A stretch of 64,000 nucleotides of DNA from Actinacidiphila epipremni (GCF_012034175.1 NZ_JAATEJ010000002.1:434001-498000); one strand, 5' to 3'; numbered from the stretch's first letter, positions 34,948 through 44,218 are shown. Notes: a model not told the origin generated them from the sequence alone. Translations and numbers: made by a program.

Positions 34948-37158
34948 GTGGCCGTTCTGGCGCGATGGTGCTTCCGGCACAAATGGCTGGTGATCGTGCT
35001 GTGGGTGGCGGCGCTGCTCGGCACGGGGGCCGCGGGCCGGATCGCCGGCGACGCGTACTCGAATGTGTTCTCGCTCCCGCACACCGAGTCCGCCAAGGTG
35101 CTCGACCTGCTGGACAAGGCCGTGCACGACCAGTCGGGCGAGTCCGACACCGTGGTGTGGCACACCGACGCCGGCTCGGTGAAGGACCCGGCGGTCCGGG
35201 ACCGGATCGCGCCGGTGCTGGACCGGATCCGGCACCAGAAGGACGTCGGCAAGGTCGTGAGCCCGTACGACCCGGCGGGTGCCGCGCAGATCAGCAAGGA
35301 CGGCAGGACGGCGTACGCGACGGTGACGTACGACGTGCTGGGCGCCAAGCTGTCCGAGGGGCAGGTGCACGACCTGGTCGACACCGCGCACTCGGCGCGG
35401 CGGGACGGGCTGAAGGTCGAGGTGGGCGGCAACATCGTCGCCCAGATCGAGCAGCCGCCGCCGGGCCTGAGCGAGTTCGTGGGCATCGCGGCGGCTGCGG
35501 TGGTGCTCTTCCTGGCGTTCGGCTCGCTGCTGGGCATGCTGACGCCAATCGTGACGGCGCTGTTCGCGATCGGCATCTCGTCGTCGCTGATCACGCTGCT
35601 GACCCACACCATGAACGTGCCGGACTTCTCCGGGCAGTTGGCGATGCTGGTGGGCCTCGGCGTCGGCATCGACTACGCGCTGTTCATCGTCACCCGGCAC
35701 CGCAAGGGCATCCTGAGCGGCAAGTCGCCCGAGGAGTCCGCGGTCACGGCCGTCAACACCTCAGGGCGTGCGGTGCTGTTCGCGGGCGGCACGGTCTGCA
35801 TCGCGCTGCTGGGGATGTTCACGGTGGGCCTGAGCCTGCTGTACGGCGTGGCGATCTCCGCGGCGATGACGGTCGTGGTGTCGGTGCTGGCGGCCGTGAC
35901 GCTGCTGCCGGCGCTGCTCGGGGTGTTCGGCACGAAGGTGCTCAGCCGCCGCCAGCGCCGCAGGTTCGCCGCGACCGGCCCGCAGGTGGGCGAGTCGACG
36001 GGGGCGGCGGCGCGCTGGTCGTCGTTCGTGCAGCGGCATCCGCGCTCGCTCGCCGCGCTCGCGATCGCCGTCATGGCGGTGCTGGCGATCCCGACGCTGT
36101 CGCTGCGGCTGGGCTCCTCCGACCAGGGCAACAACCCGACGTCGACGACGACCCGCAAGGCGTACGACATGCTGGCCGATGGCTTTGGTCCGGGCTTCAA
36201 CGGTCCGCTGACGATCCTGGCCGAGGTGCCCGGCGGTGCGCGCGACAAGCAGGCGCTGGACGGCCTGGTCAGCACCCTCGGCCGCACCAAGGGCATCGCC
36301 TATGCCGCCGCGCTGCCGATGCAGCCGGACAGCACGGTCGCGCTGGTGCAGGCGGTGCCGACGACCTCGCCGCAGGACAAGGCGACCAGCACCCTCATCA
36401 ACCACCTGCGGCAGGACGTCGTGCCGCAGGCCGAGCGCGGTACGACGATGAAGGCGTACGTCGGCGGTCCGACCGCGATCTTCAAGGACTTCTCGACCGT
36501 CCTGGGCAACAAGATGCCGATCTTCATCGGGGTGATCATCGCGCTGGGCTTCGTGCTGCTGCTGCTCGCCTTCCGCAGCATCGTCGTGCCGCTGACGGCG
36601 GCGGTGATGAACATGGTGGCGGCGGGCGCGTCCTTCGGTGTGCTGGTCGCGACCTTCCAGTGGGCGTGGGGCGGCAGCCTGCTGGGCGCGACCCGGCAGG
36701 GGCCGATCGACGCCTTCCTGCCGGTGATCATGCTGGCGCTGCTGTTCGGGCTGTCGATGGACTACCAGGTCTTCCTGGTCAGCCGGATGCACGAGGAGTG
36801 GGTGCACACCAAGGACAGCGCGCGGGCGGTACGGGTCGGGCTCGCCGAGACCAGCCGGGTGATCAACTCGGCGGCGGTCATCATGATCTGCGTCTTCGGC
36901 GCGTTCGCGCTCAGCGGGGTGCGGGTGCTGGGGATGTTCGGCGTCGGGCTCGCGGGCGCGGTCGCGCTGGACGCGTTCATCCTGCGGACGGTGCTGGTGC
37001 CGTCGCTGATGCACCTGTTCGGCAGGGCGAACTGGTGGCTGCCGGGCTGGCTGGACAAGCGCCTGCCGCACATGGCGGTCGAGCCGGCCGACGAGGAGGT
37101 CGCGCCCGTGCGGCCCGGCCAGGAGCCGGACCTGGCGCTCGCCTCCTCGGCGGACTGA
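34948..37158 (+). CDS. MMPL-family RND transporter
   Basis: 736 residues with twelve predicted helices in two halves. TM1 HKWLVIVLWVAALLGTG is followed by a large extracellular loop; each half contains the MMPL proton-relay motif (GLGVGIDYALFIVTRHR and GLSMDYQVFLVSRMHEEW). Such proteins export lipids, peptides or siderophores across the actinobacterial membrane. GTG 34948 is preceded by GGGGGATGG. Ends at a strong intrinsic terminator. Cargo unknown; control by the divergent two-component system is likely. Confidence 0.93.
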   Translation: MAVLARWCFRHKWLVIVLWVAALLGTGAAGRIAGDAYSNVFSLPHTESAKVLDLLDKAVHDQSGESDTVVWHTDAGSVKDPAVRDRIAPVLDRIRHQKDVGKVVSPYDPAGAAQISKDGRTAYATVTYDVLGAKLSEGQVHDLVDTAHSARRDGLKVEVGGNIVAQIEQPPPGLSEFVGIAAAAVVLFLAFGSLLGMLTPIVTALFAIGISSSLITLLTHTMNVPDFSGQLAMLVGLGVGIDYALFIVTRHRKGILSGKSPEESAVTAVNTSGRAVLFAGGTVCIALLGMFTVGLSLLYGVAISAAMTVVVSVLAAVTLLPALLGVFGTKVLSRRQRRRFAATGPQVGESTGAAARWSSFVQRHPRSLAALAIAVMAVLAIPTLSLRLGSSDQGNNPTSTTTRKAYDMLADGFGPGFNGPLTILAEVPGGARDKQALDGLVSTLGRTKGIAYAAALPMQPDSTVALVQAVPTTSPQDKATSTLINHLRQDVVPQAERGTTMKAYVGGPTAIFKDFSTVLGNKMPIFIGVIIALGFVLLLLAFRSIVVPLTAAVMNMVAAGASFGVLVATFQWAWGGSLLGATRQGPIDAFLPVIMLALLFGLSMDYQVFLVSRMHEEWVHTKDSARAVRVGLAETSRVINSAAVIMICVFGAFALSGVRVLGMFGVGLAGAVALDAFILRTVLVPSLMHLFGRANWWLPGWLDKRLPHMAVEPADEEVAPVRPGQEPDLALASSAD

Positions 37159-37182
37159 CCCCGCCGCCGCCCTCCGGTGCCC

Positions 37183-37225
37183 GACCGGCCCGGCCCCGCT
37201 TCCTCGGGGGCCGGGCCGGTCTTTT
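37183..37225 (+). terminator. Strong intrinsic terminator after the MMPL gene
   Basis: A perfect 15-bp GC stem (37183-37197 with 37207-37221), 9-nt loop, followed by TTTT. Confidence 0.88.
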
Positions 37226-37315
37226 CATGCGTACGGAGGGCCTACAGCGGCAGGGGCGGCTGGACGGCGACCGGGTGCGCGGAAGGCTGCGCCGCGCCGG
37301 ACTAGGCTCACCGTG

Positions 37316-38179
37316 ATGGAGGACAACAGCAGCCGTAACGGACCGCCCGCGCCGGGCCCGCCGCCGGCCGCCGGCGAGGGGGCCGAGGAGCTGCCCGGCG
37401 GGCGGGCGCGGCCGAAGACCGGCAAGAGCGAGCAGACCCGCGCCCTCATCCTGGACACCGCCATGCGGCTGTTCCGGGAGCGCGGGTACGACAGGACGAC
37501 GATGCGGGCCATCGCGCAGGAGGCCGGCGTCTCGGTCGGGAACGCGTACTACTACTTCGAGTCCAAGGAGTTCCTGATCCAGGGCTTCTACGACCAGATG
37601 ACGTACGCCCACGCGCTGGACGCCGCCGCCCGGATGGCCGGTGAGCAGGACTTCGACGTACGGCTGCGGATCGCGCTGGAGTCATGGCTGGACTGCGCCG
37701 CGGACTACCACGGGTTCGCCGCGCAGTTCTTCCGCACCGCCGCCGACCCGGACAGCTCGCTGAGCCCCTTCTCCCACGAGTCCCACCCCGCGCGGGCCAC
37801 CGCGGTCGACCTCTTCCGGGATGTCCTGGCCGGCTCCGAACTCGCCCCCAAGCTCGACCCGGAGCTCGCCGACCTGCTGCCGGACCTGCTGTGGCTGCAC
37901 CTGATGGTCGTCGTCCTCTACTGGGTCTTCGACCGCACCCCGGACACCGAGCGCACGCGTGAGTTCGTCCGCCGCTCGACCCCGCTGGTGGCGCGGCTCA
38001 TCGCGCTGTCGCGCCACCGGGTCTTCCGGCCGATGGTGCGGGACGCCAAGGGGCTGATCCAGGACTTCATCCTGCCGACCATCGGCCGCACCGCCGTCAC
38101 CCGCCCCGCCCCGGCCCCCTCCGCCGCCGAGCCCGCCGCCGCGCCCGCAGGCAAGCCCGCCCGCCGCCGCCGGGCCTGA
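37316..38179 (+). CDS. TetR-family transcriptional regulator
   Basis: 287 residues. A disordered Gly/Pro-rich N-terminus (about 40 residues), then the HTH domain KSEQTRALILDTAMRLFRERGYDRTTMRAIAQEAGVSVGNAYYYFESKEFLIQGFY, and a ligand domain containing LLPDLLWLHLMVVVLYWVFDRTPDTERTREFV. The YYYF...FY motif is typical of one streptomycete TetR subfamily. GTG 37313 three nucleotides upstream is an equal alternative start. Convergent with the SCO4848-family gene. Confidence 0.9.
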   Translation: MEDNSSRNGPPAPGPPPAAGEGAEELPGGRARPKTGKSEQTRALILDTAMRLFRERGYDRTTMRAIAQEAGVSVGNAYYYFESKEFLIQGFYDQMTYAHALDAAARMAGEQDFDVRLRIALESWLDCAADYHGFAAQFFRTAADPDSSLSPFSHESHPARATAVDLFRDVLAGSELAPKLDPELADLLPDLLWLHLMVVVLYWVFDRTPDTERTREFVRRSTPLVARLIALSRHRVFRPMVRDAKGLIQDFILPTIGRTAVTRPAPAPSAAEPAAAPAGKPARRRRA

Positions 38180-38188
38180 CCCGGGGGG

Positions 38189-38458
38189 CTACGCCTCGGG
38201 TGCGGGGGCGGTGCGCCGGCGGTGGAGGGCGCGCAGGCCGCGCAGGCCCAGGACGCCGATCGCCGTGCCGAAGACCGTCGAGACGACGGCGAGCGTCAGG
38301 TGGATCCAGAAATACGCGGTCGGCGAGGAGTGGTCCCCGTGGTGGAAGGCGAGCCCGCTGGCGTCCTTCCACAAATTTTTCACAAAGGTGGTCCAGACGA
38401 TCCAGGACCAGACCCCGAAGGCGGTGAGGAACCAGGACACCGGGCGGCTGAGCTTCAT
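38189..38458 (-). CDS. SCO4848-family small membrane protein
   Basis: 89 residues with two helices: LSRPVSWFLTAFGVWSWIVWTTFVKNLW and YFWIHLTLAVVSTVFGTAIGVLGLRGL. I recognise it as the actinobacterial family named after SCO4848, whose function is unknown. ATG 38458 (MKLSRPVSW) follows GGGACG; upstream in-frame sequence is Pro/Arg-rich shadow. Divergent from the D-Ala-D-Ala carboxypeptidase gene. Confidence 0.85.
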   Translation of the reverse strand: MKLSRPVSWFLTAFGVWSWIVWTTFVKNLWKDASGLAFHHGDHSSPTAYFWIHLTLAVVSTVFGTAIGVLGLRGLRALHRRRTAPAPEA

Positions 38459-38615
38459 ACGTCCCAGTATGTGCGGCGCTTCCCCGTGCCCGGAAACCGC
38501 CCCCGGGCGCGCGGGAGGCCGCCGCGCGGCCCGCGGGTGGGTCATGTCACGTGGATCCCAGGGGCCCCTGGGGGGTGCGCGGACATCTTCGCCCTGTACG
38601 TTCTTGCGGGTGCCG

Positions 38616-39911
38616 ATGCCTCACACCGCACCAGCCCGTCCCCGCCTGCGCCTTCGTCCCCGCCGCTTCCGCCACCGCGTGGCGGCCGGCTTCGCGAGCC
38701 TGGCGGCAGCCGCCCTGCTGGGCGGCACGCTCGGCGCGGGCACGGCGGCGGCCGAGCCGAAGGCGCCGCAGCCGCCCGCGCAGATGTCGACGGTCGGCGG
38801 CGACCGGCTGGGCGTGCCCGGCGACCAGGTGGACCTCTCCGGCGGCGCACCCGCGCTGCCCACGGGCCTGACCGCCCGCTCCTGGATCATCGCCGACGCC
38901 GAGACCGGCGACGTCCTCGCCTCGCACAACGCGCACTGGCAGCTCGCCCCGGCCAGCACGCTGAAGATGCTCTTCGCCGACACCGTGCTGCCCAAGCTGC
39001 CGAGCACGCAGACGCATGTCGTCGCGCCGAGCGACCTCGCCGGGATGGGCGAGGGCAGCAGCCTGGTCGGCATACAGGAGAACCACCCGTACACCGTCAA
39101 GGACCTCTGGCTCGGGGTCTTCCTGCGCTCCGGCAACGACGCGGTGCACGTGCTGGCGGCGATGAACGGCGGCGTGCAGCAGACCGTCGCCGACATGAAC
39201 GCCGAGGCCAAGGAGCTGCAGGCCGGCGACACCAACGTCGTCACGCCGGACGGCTACGACGAGCCGGGGCAGCACAGCAGCGCGTACGACCTGACGCTGT
39301 TCGCCCGTGAGGGCCTGCAGAACGCGGACTTCCGGGCGTACTGCTCGACGGTGGTCGCGCAGTTCCCCGGCGACTACAAGAAGGACAAGGCCGGCAAGCC
39401 GACGAAGGTCCGCAGCACCTTCCAGATCCAGAACACCGACCGCCTGCTCAGCGGCGACTACGACCTCAAGCGCTACCCCGGCATCGCGGGCGTCAAGAAC
39501 GGCAACACGACGAACGCGGGCGCGACGTACACGGGTGTCGCGCAGCGCGACGGCCGTACGCTCCTGGTCACCGTCATGAACCCGGAGCCCAAGCACAACC
39601 AGGTCTACCGCGAGGCCGCGGCCCTGCTGGACTGGGGCTTCAAGGCCGCCCCGACCGCCAGGCCGGTCGGCACGCTGGTCCCGCCGCTGAGCAAGGTCAA
39701 GGCGTCGGCCCCGGCGACGCCCTCCGCGACCGCCCCGCAGAAGCACGTCGACGCCTCCGCGACCACGACCTCCTCCTCGGGCGGCATGTGGACCGCCGCG
39801 GGCATCGCCCTCGCGACCGTCCTCGTCCTCGGCGTCGTCGTGGCCGTCGTCCGCCACCGCCGCCCCCTCCCCACCGACTCCCCCCGCCCCCGCGGCCACC
39901 GCCGCCGCTGA
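38616..39911 (+). CDS. D-alanyl-D-alanine carboxypeptidase (S11 family)
   Basis: 431 residues. Signal peptide ending near GTLGAGTAAAEP, then the penicillin-binding core: SxxK in PASTLKM, SxN in LRSGNDAVHVLAAMN and KTG-equivalent KNG in GIAGVKNGNTTNAG. A Thr/Ser linker leads to a C-terminal transmembrane helix (AAGIALATVLVLGVVVAVV) with a basic tail, so the enzyme is membrane-anchored and trims the terminal D-Ala from peptidoglycan stems outside the cell. GTG 38610 is a possible earlier start; longer frames are shadows. Confidence 0.92.
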   Translation: MPHTAPARPRLRLRPRRFRHRVAAGFASLAAAALLGGTLGAGTAAAEPKAPQPPAQMSTVGGDRLGVPGDQVDLSGGAPALPTGLTARSWIIADAETGDVLASHNAHWQLAPASTLKMLFADTVLPKLPSTQTHVVAPSDLAGMGEGSSLVGIQENHPYTVKDLWLGVFLRSGNDAVHVLAAMNGGVQQTVADMNAEAKELQAGDTNVVTPDGYDEPGQHSSAYDLTLFAREGLQNADFRAYCSTVVAQFPGDYKKDKAGKPTKVRSTFQIQNTDRLLSGDYDLKRYPGIAGVKNGNTTNAGATYTGVAQRDGRTLLVTVMNPEPKHNQVYREAAALLDWGFKAAPTARPVGTLVPPLSKVKASAPATPSATAPQKHVDASATTTSSSGGMWTAAGIALATVLVLGVVVAVVRHRRPLPTDSPRPRGHRRR

Positions 39912-39967
39912 CCCCTCCGGGGGCTGCCCTTCGTGGTCCCCGGCCCCCGGCCCGGCCCCGGTCTCCG

Positions 39968-40531
39968 CTACGGCGTGACGAGCCGGGCGACCGCGTCCAC
40001 GACGAGCGCGCGGCGCTCGGCCTCGGGGACGAGGTGCAGCACGTCCTCCCCGTGCTGGTGGAACATGTTCGCCAGGGTGAGCACCAGCACGAGCACCTGG
40101 GCCGCCGGCCGGTCGCCGGCCACCGTCCCCCGGGCCTGCGCCTCCTCGATCGCCGCGACCTTCGCGCCCATCGACGCCGCCACCGCCGCGCGCTGCGCGG
40201 CCTCCCCGCGCTCCAGGTGATACCAGGTCACGAAGCGCAGCACCTCGGGGTGCCCGGCCGCCGCGTCGTGCAGCAGCCCGGCGTACTCGGGCAGCCGGTC
40301 CGCGTCGATCGGCACGGTCGCGACCGTGAGGTCGACGATGTGGTCGAAGACCGCGTCGAAAAGCTCGGCCTTGCCCTTGTGGAAGGAGTAGACCAGCCCC
40401 GGGCTGATCCCGGCGCGCTGCGCCAGCCGGTCCACCCGCGCGCCGGCCAGCCCGTACTCGGCGAACTCCGCGAGCGCGGCGTCGAGGAGCTGCTGCTTCT
40501 TGGCTTCGGGGTCCCGGATGCGCACACCCAC
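39968..40531 (-). CDS. TetR/AcrR regulator of the divergent SDR gene
   Basis: 187 residues from GTG 40531. HTH domain EAKKQQLLDAALAEFAEYGLAGARVDRLAQRAGISPGLVYSFHKGKAELFDAVF; the C-terminal ligand domain includes VLVLVLTLANMFHQHGEDVLHLV. A TTG at 40591 would place the start on top of an operator, so it is rejected. Two palindromes of the same half-site lie in the 127-nt divergent space, indicating self-regulation and repression of the SDR gene. Confidence 0.88.
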   Translation of the reverse strand: MGVRIRDPEAKKQQLLDAALAEFAEYGLAGARVDRLAQRAGISPGLVYSFHKGKAELFDAVFDHIVDLTVATVPIDADRLPEYAGLLHDAAAGHPEVLRFVTWYHLERGEAAQRAAVAASMGAKVAAIEEAQARGTVAGDRPAAQVLVLVLTLANMFHQHGEDVLHLVPEAERRALVVDAVARLVTP

Positions 40532-40571
40532 AGGGTAGTTCCGGCGGCGGGGATGCACGGCACTCGCAGAT

Positions 40572-40585
40572 AATGAACGTTCATT
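40572..40585. promoter_or_regulatory. TetR operator 1
   Basis: Perfect 14-bp palindrome AATGAACGTTCATT between the TetR and SDR genes, of the type bound by TetR/AcrR proteins. Confidence 0.75.
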
Positions 40586-40623
40586 TGACAACGGCTCCCG
40601 TCACCCTCCACCCTGGACACCGT

Positions 40624-40641
40624 AATGAATGTTCGTTCATT
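40624..40641. promoter_or_regulatory. TetR operator 2
   Basis: AATGAA-TGTTCG-TTCATT, the same half-sites with wider spacing, 18 nt before the SDR start codon. Confidence 0.72.
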
Positions 40642-40658
40642 AACCGGAGGACGCCGCC

Positions 40659-41570
40659 ATGACCGACCGCTGGACCCCCGCCGCCATCCCCGACCAGACC
40701 GGCCGCACCGCCCTGATCACCGGCGGCAACAGCGGCATCGGCCTGGAGACCGCCCGGGTGCTCGCCGCCCACGGCGCCGGCGTCGTCCTCGCCGGCCGCA
40801 GCCCGGCCAGGCTGGAGGAGGCCGCCGCGGCGGTACGGGCCGCCGTCCCGCACGCCCGGCCGGCCACGCTCGCGCTCGACCTGTCCGACCTCGCCTCGGT
40901 CCGCGAGGCCGCCGCCCGCGTCGTCGAGACCCGGACGATCGACCTGCTGGTCAACAACGCGGGCGTGATGAACCTGCCCACCCGGCAGACCACCCGCGAC
41001 GGCTTCGAGATGACGGTGGGCACCAACCACCTCGGCCACTTCGCCTTCGACGCCCTCGTGTGGCCCGCGGTCCGCCGCTCCCCCGCAGCCCGGGTCGTCA
41101 CCGTCAGCGCGATCGCCGCCCGCTGGCGCATGGGCCGGCTCGACGACCTGCTGAGCGAGCGCGGTTACCGCGCAATGGCCTCTTACGCCAAGTCCAAGCG
41201 CGCAAACGTCGTCTACACCCTGGAACTCGCCCGGCGCACCGCCGGAACCCCCGTCGAGGCCCTGGTGATCCACCCCGGCGCCGCGATGACCAACCTCCAG
41301 CAGCACAGCACGAGCGGCCTCGCCCGGCTGTTCACCCCGCTCGCCGCCCGCCTGCTCATGGGCTCGCCCGAGGGTGCCGCATGGCCGTCCCTCTACGCCG
41401 CCACCAGCCCCGACGTGCGCAGCGGCGACTTCCTCGGGCCGGCCGGGCGCGACCAGACCTCCGGCACACCGCGGCGCGTCCGGCTTCCCAAGGACGCGGC
41501 CGACCCGGCGCAGGGGGCGCGGCTGTGGAGCGAGAGCGAGCGGTTGACCGGCGTGACCTTCACGCCGTGA
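40659..41570 (+). CDS. Short-chain dehydrogenase/reductase
   Basis: 303 residues. Cofactor motif TALITGGNSGIGLETARVLAAHG, structural LLVNNAGVMNLP, and catalytic Ser...YxxxK in VVTVSAIAA and ASYAKSKRANVVY, as in retinol-dehydrogenase/WW-domain oxidoreductase-like SDRs. NADPH preference is suggested by AGRSPARLEEA. ATG 40659 follows AACCGGAGGACGCC. Controlled by the divergent TetR through two visible operators; substrate unknown. Confidence 0.92.
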   Translation: MTDRWTPAAIPDQTGRTALITGGNSGIGLETARVLAAHGAGVVLAGRSPARLEEAAAAVRAAVPHARPATLALDLSDLASVREAAARVVETRTIDLLVNNAGVMNLPTRQTTRDGFEMTVGTNHLGHFAFDALVWPAVRRSPAARVVTVSAIAARWRMGRLDDLLSERGYRAMASYAKSKRANVVYTLELARRTAGTPVEALVIHPGAAMTNLQQHSTSGLARLFTPLAARLLMGSPEGAAWPSLYAATSPDVRSGDFLGPAGRDQTSGTPRRVRLPKDAADPAQGARLWSESERLTGVTFTP

Positions 41571-41626
41571 GATTCACCCGCGGCCCTGGATCCGCAGCCG
41601 ACTTCGAACGGCTCACTTCGGCCGGG

Positions 41627-42580
41627 TCACTTCTCCCAGCGGGTCGCGCCGCGCCGGTGCTCCTCCGGCGGGGTGTGGGGCGGCAGCGGCTCGGGGGCGT
41701 GGCGGGGGGTCACCGTCCAGGCGGCGCAGTAGAGCAGGAGCTTGGCCATGAAGTTGAACCACAGCAGCAGCGCCACGGGGGTGCCGAAGGCCCCGTAGAT
41801 GTTGCGGCCGGCGACGCGTTGCAGATAGCCGCTGAGGGCGACCTTCAGGATCTCCAGGCCCACCGCGCCGATCAGCGCGGCCATCACCACCGCCTGCCGC
41901 GGCGGGTCCACGCCCGGCGTGAAGGTCAGCAGGTAGATGAGGATCAGGAAGTCCGCCGTGACGGCGAGCAGATAGCCCACGACGGTGAGCGCGACCCGCC
42001 CCCACCCCTGCTCGGCCAGGCCGATGCGGTCCGCGGTCCAGGTGACCGCGGTCGTCGCGAAGCCGGACGCGCCGAGCGAGACCAGCACGGCCAGGCCCAG
42101 GCCCACCAGGATCGCGAAGTCGTGCAGCTTGCCCTTGACGGGATTCTCGCCCGAGTCGTCCTTGCCCCACACCGCCCGCAGGCAGTCCCGCAGCGAGCTG
42201 ACCCACCCGATGCCGGTGAAGAGCAGCACGCCGGAGGCGATCAGGCCGACCGTGCCGGCGTTGTCGACCAGGCCATGGATGTCGATCTGGTCGGCGATGC
42301 CGGGGATCTGGTCGGTGAGCTTGTCCTCCAGCCTGTCCAGCTGCCGCTGCGACAGCAGCGCCGCGCCGACCGCGGCGGCCACGGTGATCAGCGGGAAGAG
42401 CGACAGGAAGCTGGTGAAGGTCATCGCGGCGGCCAGCCGCGTCCAGTGCACCTGGAGCAGGTGGTCGAAGGCGCGGTAGGCGTGGGTGCGCATGACGCGC
42501 GCGACCAGCGGTGCGACGCGTCGCTCGTACCACGGCCCGAGCCGTGGACCGATCCACGGAACCCGGGTCAGCCAGTCCAT
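41627..42580 (-). CDS. YihY/BrkB-family membrane protein
   Basis: 317 residues, about six helices. Family hallmarks: HLLQVHWTRLAAAMTFTSFLSLFPLITVAAAVG and the C-terminal GRNIYGAFGTPVALLLWFNFMAKLLLYCAAW. A Pro/Arg/Glu tail follows. Often mis-annotated as RNase BN; its role is unknown, and transporter or flippase activity has been proposed. Its ATG lies inside the end of the GtrA gene (13-nt overlap), so it belongs to the arabinose-lipid operon. Confidence 0.88.
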   Translation of the reverse strand: MDWLTRVPWIGPRLGPWYERRVAPLVARVMRTHAYRAFDHLLQVHWTRLAAAMTFTSFLSLFPLITVAAAVGAALLSQRQLDRLEDKLTDQIPGIADQIDIHGLVDNAGTVGLIASGVLLFTGIGWVSSLRDCLRAVWGKDDSGENPVKGKLHDFAILVGLGLAVLVSLGASGFATTAVTWTADRIGLAEQGWGRVALTVVGYLLAVTADFLILIYLLTFTPGVDPPRQAVVMAALIGAVGLEILKVALSGYLQRVAGRNIYGAFGTPVALLLWFNFMAKLLLYCAAWTVTPRHAPEPLPPHTPPEEHRRGATRWEK

Positions 42581-43239
42581 GTGGGTCGGTTACCCTCGTC
42601 CGCCCTGCGCACGCCGCGGGTACGCCGGGTGGCGGGCCGGAAGACCAGCGTGCGGGTGCCCCAGAAGCGCAGCGCCGTGGCCAGCGCCATGCCGACGACC
42701 CCGCCGGAGACCACGTCGGCCCGCGGGCTGGTGAGGCCGAGCATGTAGTGCGACAGCACCAGGCAGAGCAACTGCACGCCGGCACCTGCGGCGTTGACGG
42801 CGAAGAAGACGCCGTAGCGGCGGGCGCGGGGCGTGGCGACGACGCGGCGCCGGTACGTGCCCAGGGCGTTGCCGTTGTACGCCACCCCGCAGCCGGCGAG
42901 GAAGGACAGCGCCTTGGCGGTGAGCGGTCCGAGGCCGGCGTAATTGCGCAGCCAGATGAACAGCACCAGGTCCGCGGCATAGGCGGCGCCGCCGGCGAGC
43001 GCGAAGCCGGCGATCTCCGGGAGCATCGCCCGCACCCGTGGCGGCAGCCGGCGCCGCACCCGGGCGCGAAGGCGCGCGGGGAGCAGCCCGGGGAGCCGCC
43101 CGGGCAGCAGCGTGCCGCGCCGCCTGCGTCCGCGCAGCCGGCGCAATTTCCGCGGCAATGTATGCCGGTGTGCCCGCCGCGCGGCAATACGCGGCGGGCG
43201 CCGCAATGTACGCCGTCCCGGCGCGCCGGCCCCGCTCAC
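42568..43239 (-). CDS. GtrA-family membrane protein (Rv3789-like)
   Basis: 223 residues. After an Arg-rich 70-residue N-terminus come four helices of the GtrA fold: IAGFALAGGAAYAADLVLFIWL, ALSFLAGCGVAYNGNALGTYRRR, YGVFFAVNAAGAGVQLLCLVLSHYML and VVGMALATALRFWGTRTLVF. In mycobacteria the equivalent protein (Rv3789) sits beside dprE1/dprE2 and was proposed to flip or recruit for decaprenyl-phospho-arabinose. GTG start 43239, 10 nt after the phosphoribosyltransferase stop. Confidence 0.85.
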   Translation of the reverse strand: MSGAGAPGRRTLRRPPRIAARRAHRHTLPRKLRRLRGRRRRGTLLPGRLPGLLPARLRARVRRRLPPRVRAMLPEIAGFALAGGAAYAADLVLFIWLRNYAGLGPLTAKALSFLAGCGVAYNGNALGTYRRRVVATPRARRYGVFFAVNAAGAGVQLLCLVLSHYMLGLTSPRADVVSGGVVGMALATALRFWGTRTLVFRPATRRTRGVRRADEGNRPTWTG

Positions 43240-43249
43240 CCGGCGGCCC

Positions 43250-44218
43250 TCACCTGTTCACCGCGGCGAGCACGTAGAGCGCGCCCCAGGCCAGCCCGAT
43301 CACCACCAGGGCGCGGTCCCGCAGCAGTACGTCCTCGGGCGCGCCGGCCGACCCGTTGTCGGCGAAGACGGCGTAGCGCAGCACCCACAGGATGAACGGC
43401 ACCATGGACAGCTGCCGCCACGGCAGCAGCCCGGACGCCTCGCCGCCGGTCTCCATCGCCCACAGGCAGTACGCGAGGACGCCGACGCCGGCCGCGAGCT
43501 GCCACACGAAGCGCAGGTATCCCGAGCTGTATTCGCCGAGCAGCGCCCGTGACGCGCCGACCTCGCCCTCCTGCCGCGACATCAGCACCAGCTCGGAATA
43601 CCGCTTGGCGGCGACGACGAAGAGCGCGCCGAAGCCGGAGGTGATCAGGAACCAGCGGGACAGCCCGATGTCCAGGGCGAGGCCGCCGGCCATCGCGCGC
43701 ATCAGGAAGCCGGTGGTGACGACGACCAGGTCGACGACGAGGATGTGCTTGAGCCACACGCAATAGGCCAGCTGCATCAGCACATAGCCGGCGAGCAGGC
43801 CGGCGGTGTCGGGGTTGCAGGTGACGGCGGCGGTCGCGGGCGCGGCCACCGCGAGGGTGCCGCCGACCGCGTAGGCGACGCCGACCGGCACCTGCCCGCA
43901 GGCCACCGGGCGCAGCCGCTTGACCGGGTGGGCGCGGTCGGCCTCGGCGTCCCGGGCGTCGTTGACGAGGTAGACGGCGGACGCGCAGGCGGTGAACAGC
44001 ACCAGCACCAGGCCGAGCTGGACGCACTCCCCCACCGACAGCAGCCGCCCGGCGGCGAAGGGCGCGGCGAGCACCAGGCCGTTCTTGACCCATTGCCGGG
44101 GCCGCGCGGTCCGTACGAGCCCGGCGGGCAGTCCGCGCGGCGCCCGCCGGGCGGCGAGCCCGGCGACGCCCGCCCCGCCCGTGGTCTCCTCGACCAGCAC
44201 GGCCGACGGTTCACCCAT
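43250..44218 (-). CDS. Decaprenyl-phosphate phosphoribosyltransferase (UbiA family)
   Basis: 322 residues, nine membrane helices. Transfers 5-phosphoribose from PRPP to polyprenyl phosphate, the first step of DPA synthesis (Rv3806c in Mycobacterium). The prenyl/metal-binding motif is YLVNDARDAEADRAHPVKRLRP; a second acidic region is LVLMSRQEGEVGASRALLGEYSSGYL. The opening RPRQWVKNGLVLAAPFAAGRL is typical. ATG 44218 overlaps the PAP2 stop (ATGGGTGA); ATG 44227 is an alternative. Confidence 0.9.
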   Translation of the reverse strand: MGEPSAVLVEETTGGAGVAGLAARRAPRGLPAGLVRTARPRQWVKNGLVLAAPFAAGRLLSVGECVQLGLVLVLFTACASAVYLVNDARDAEADRAHPVKRLRPVACGQVPVGVAYAVGGTLAVAAPATAAVTCNPDTAGLLAGYVLMQLAYCVWLKHILVVDLVVVTTGFLMRAMAGGLALDIGLSRWFLITSGFGALFVVAAKRYSELVLMSRQEGEVGASRALLGEYSSGYLRFVWQLAAGVGVLAYCLWAMETGGEASGLLPWRQLSMVPFILWVLRYAVFADNGSAGAPEDVLLRDRALVVIGLAWGALYVLAAVNR

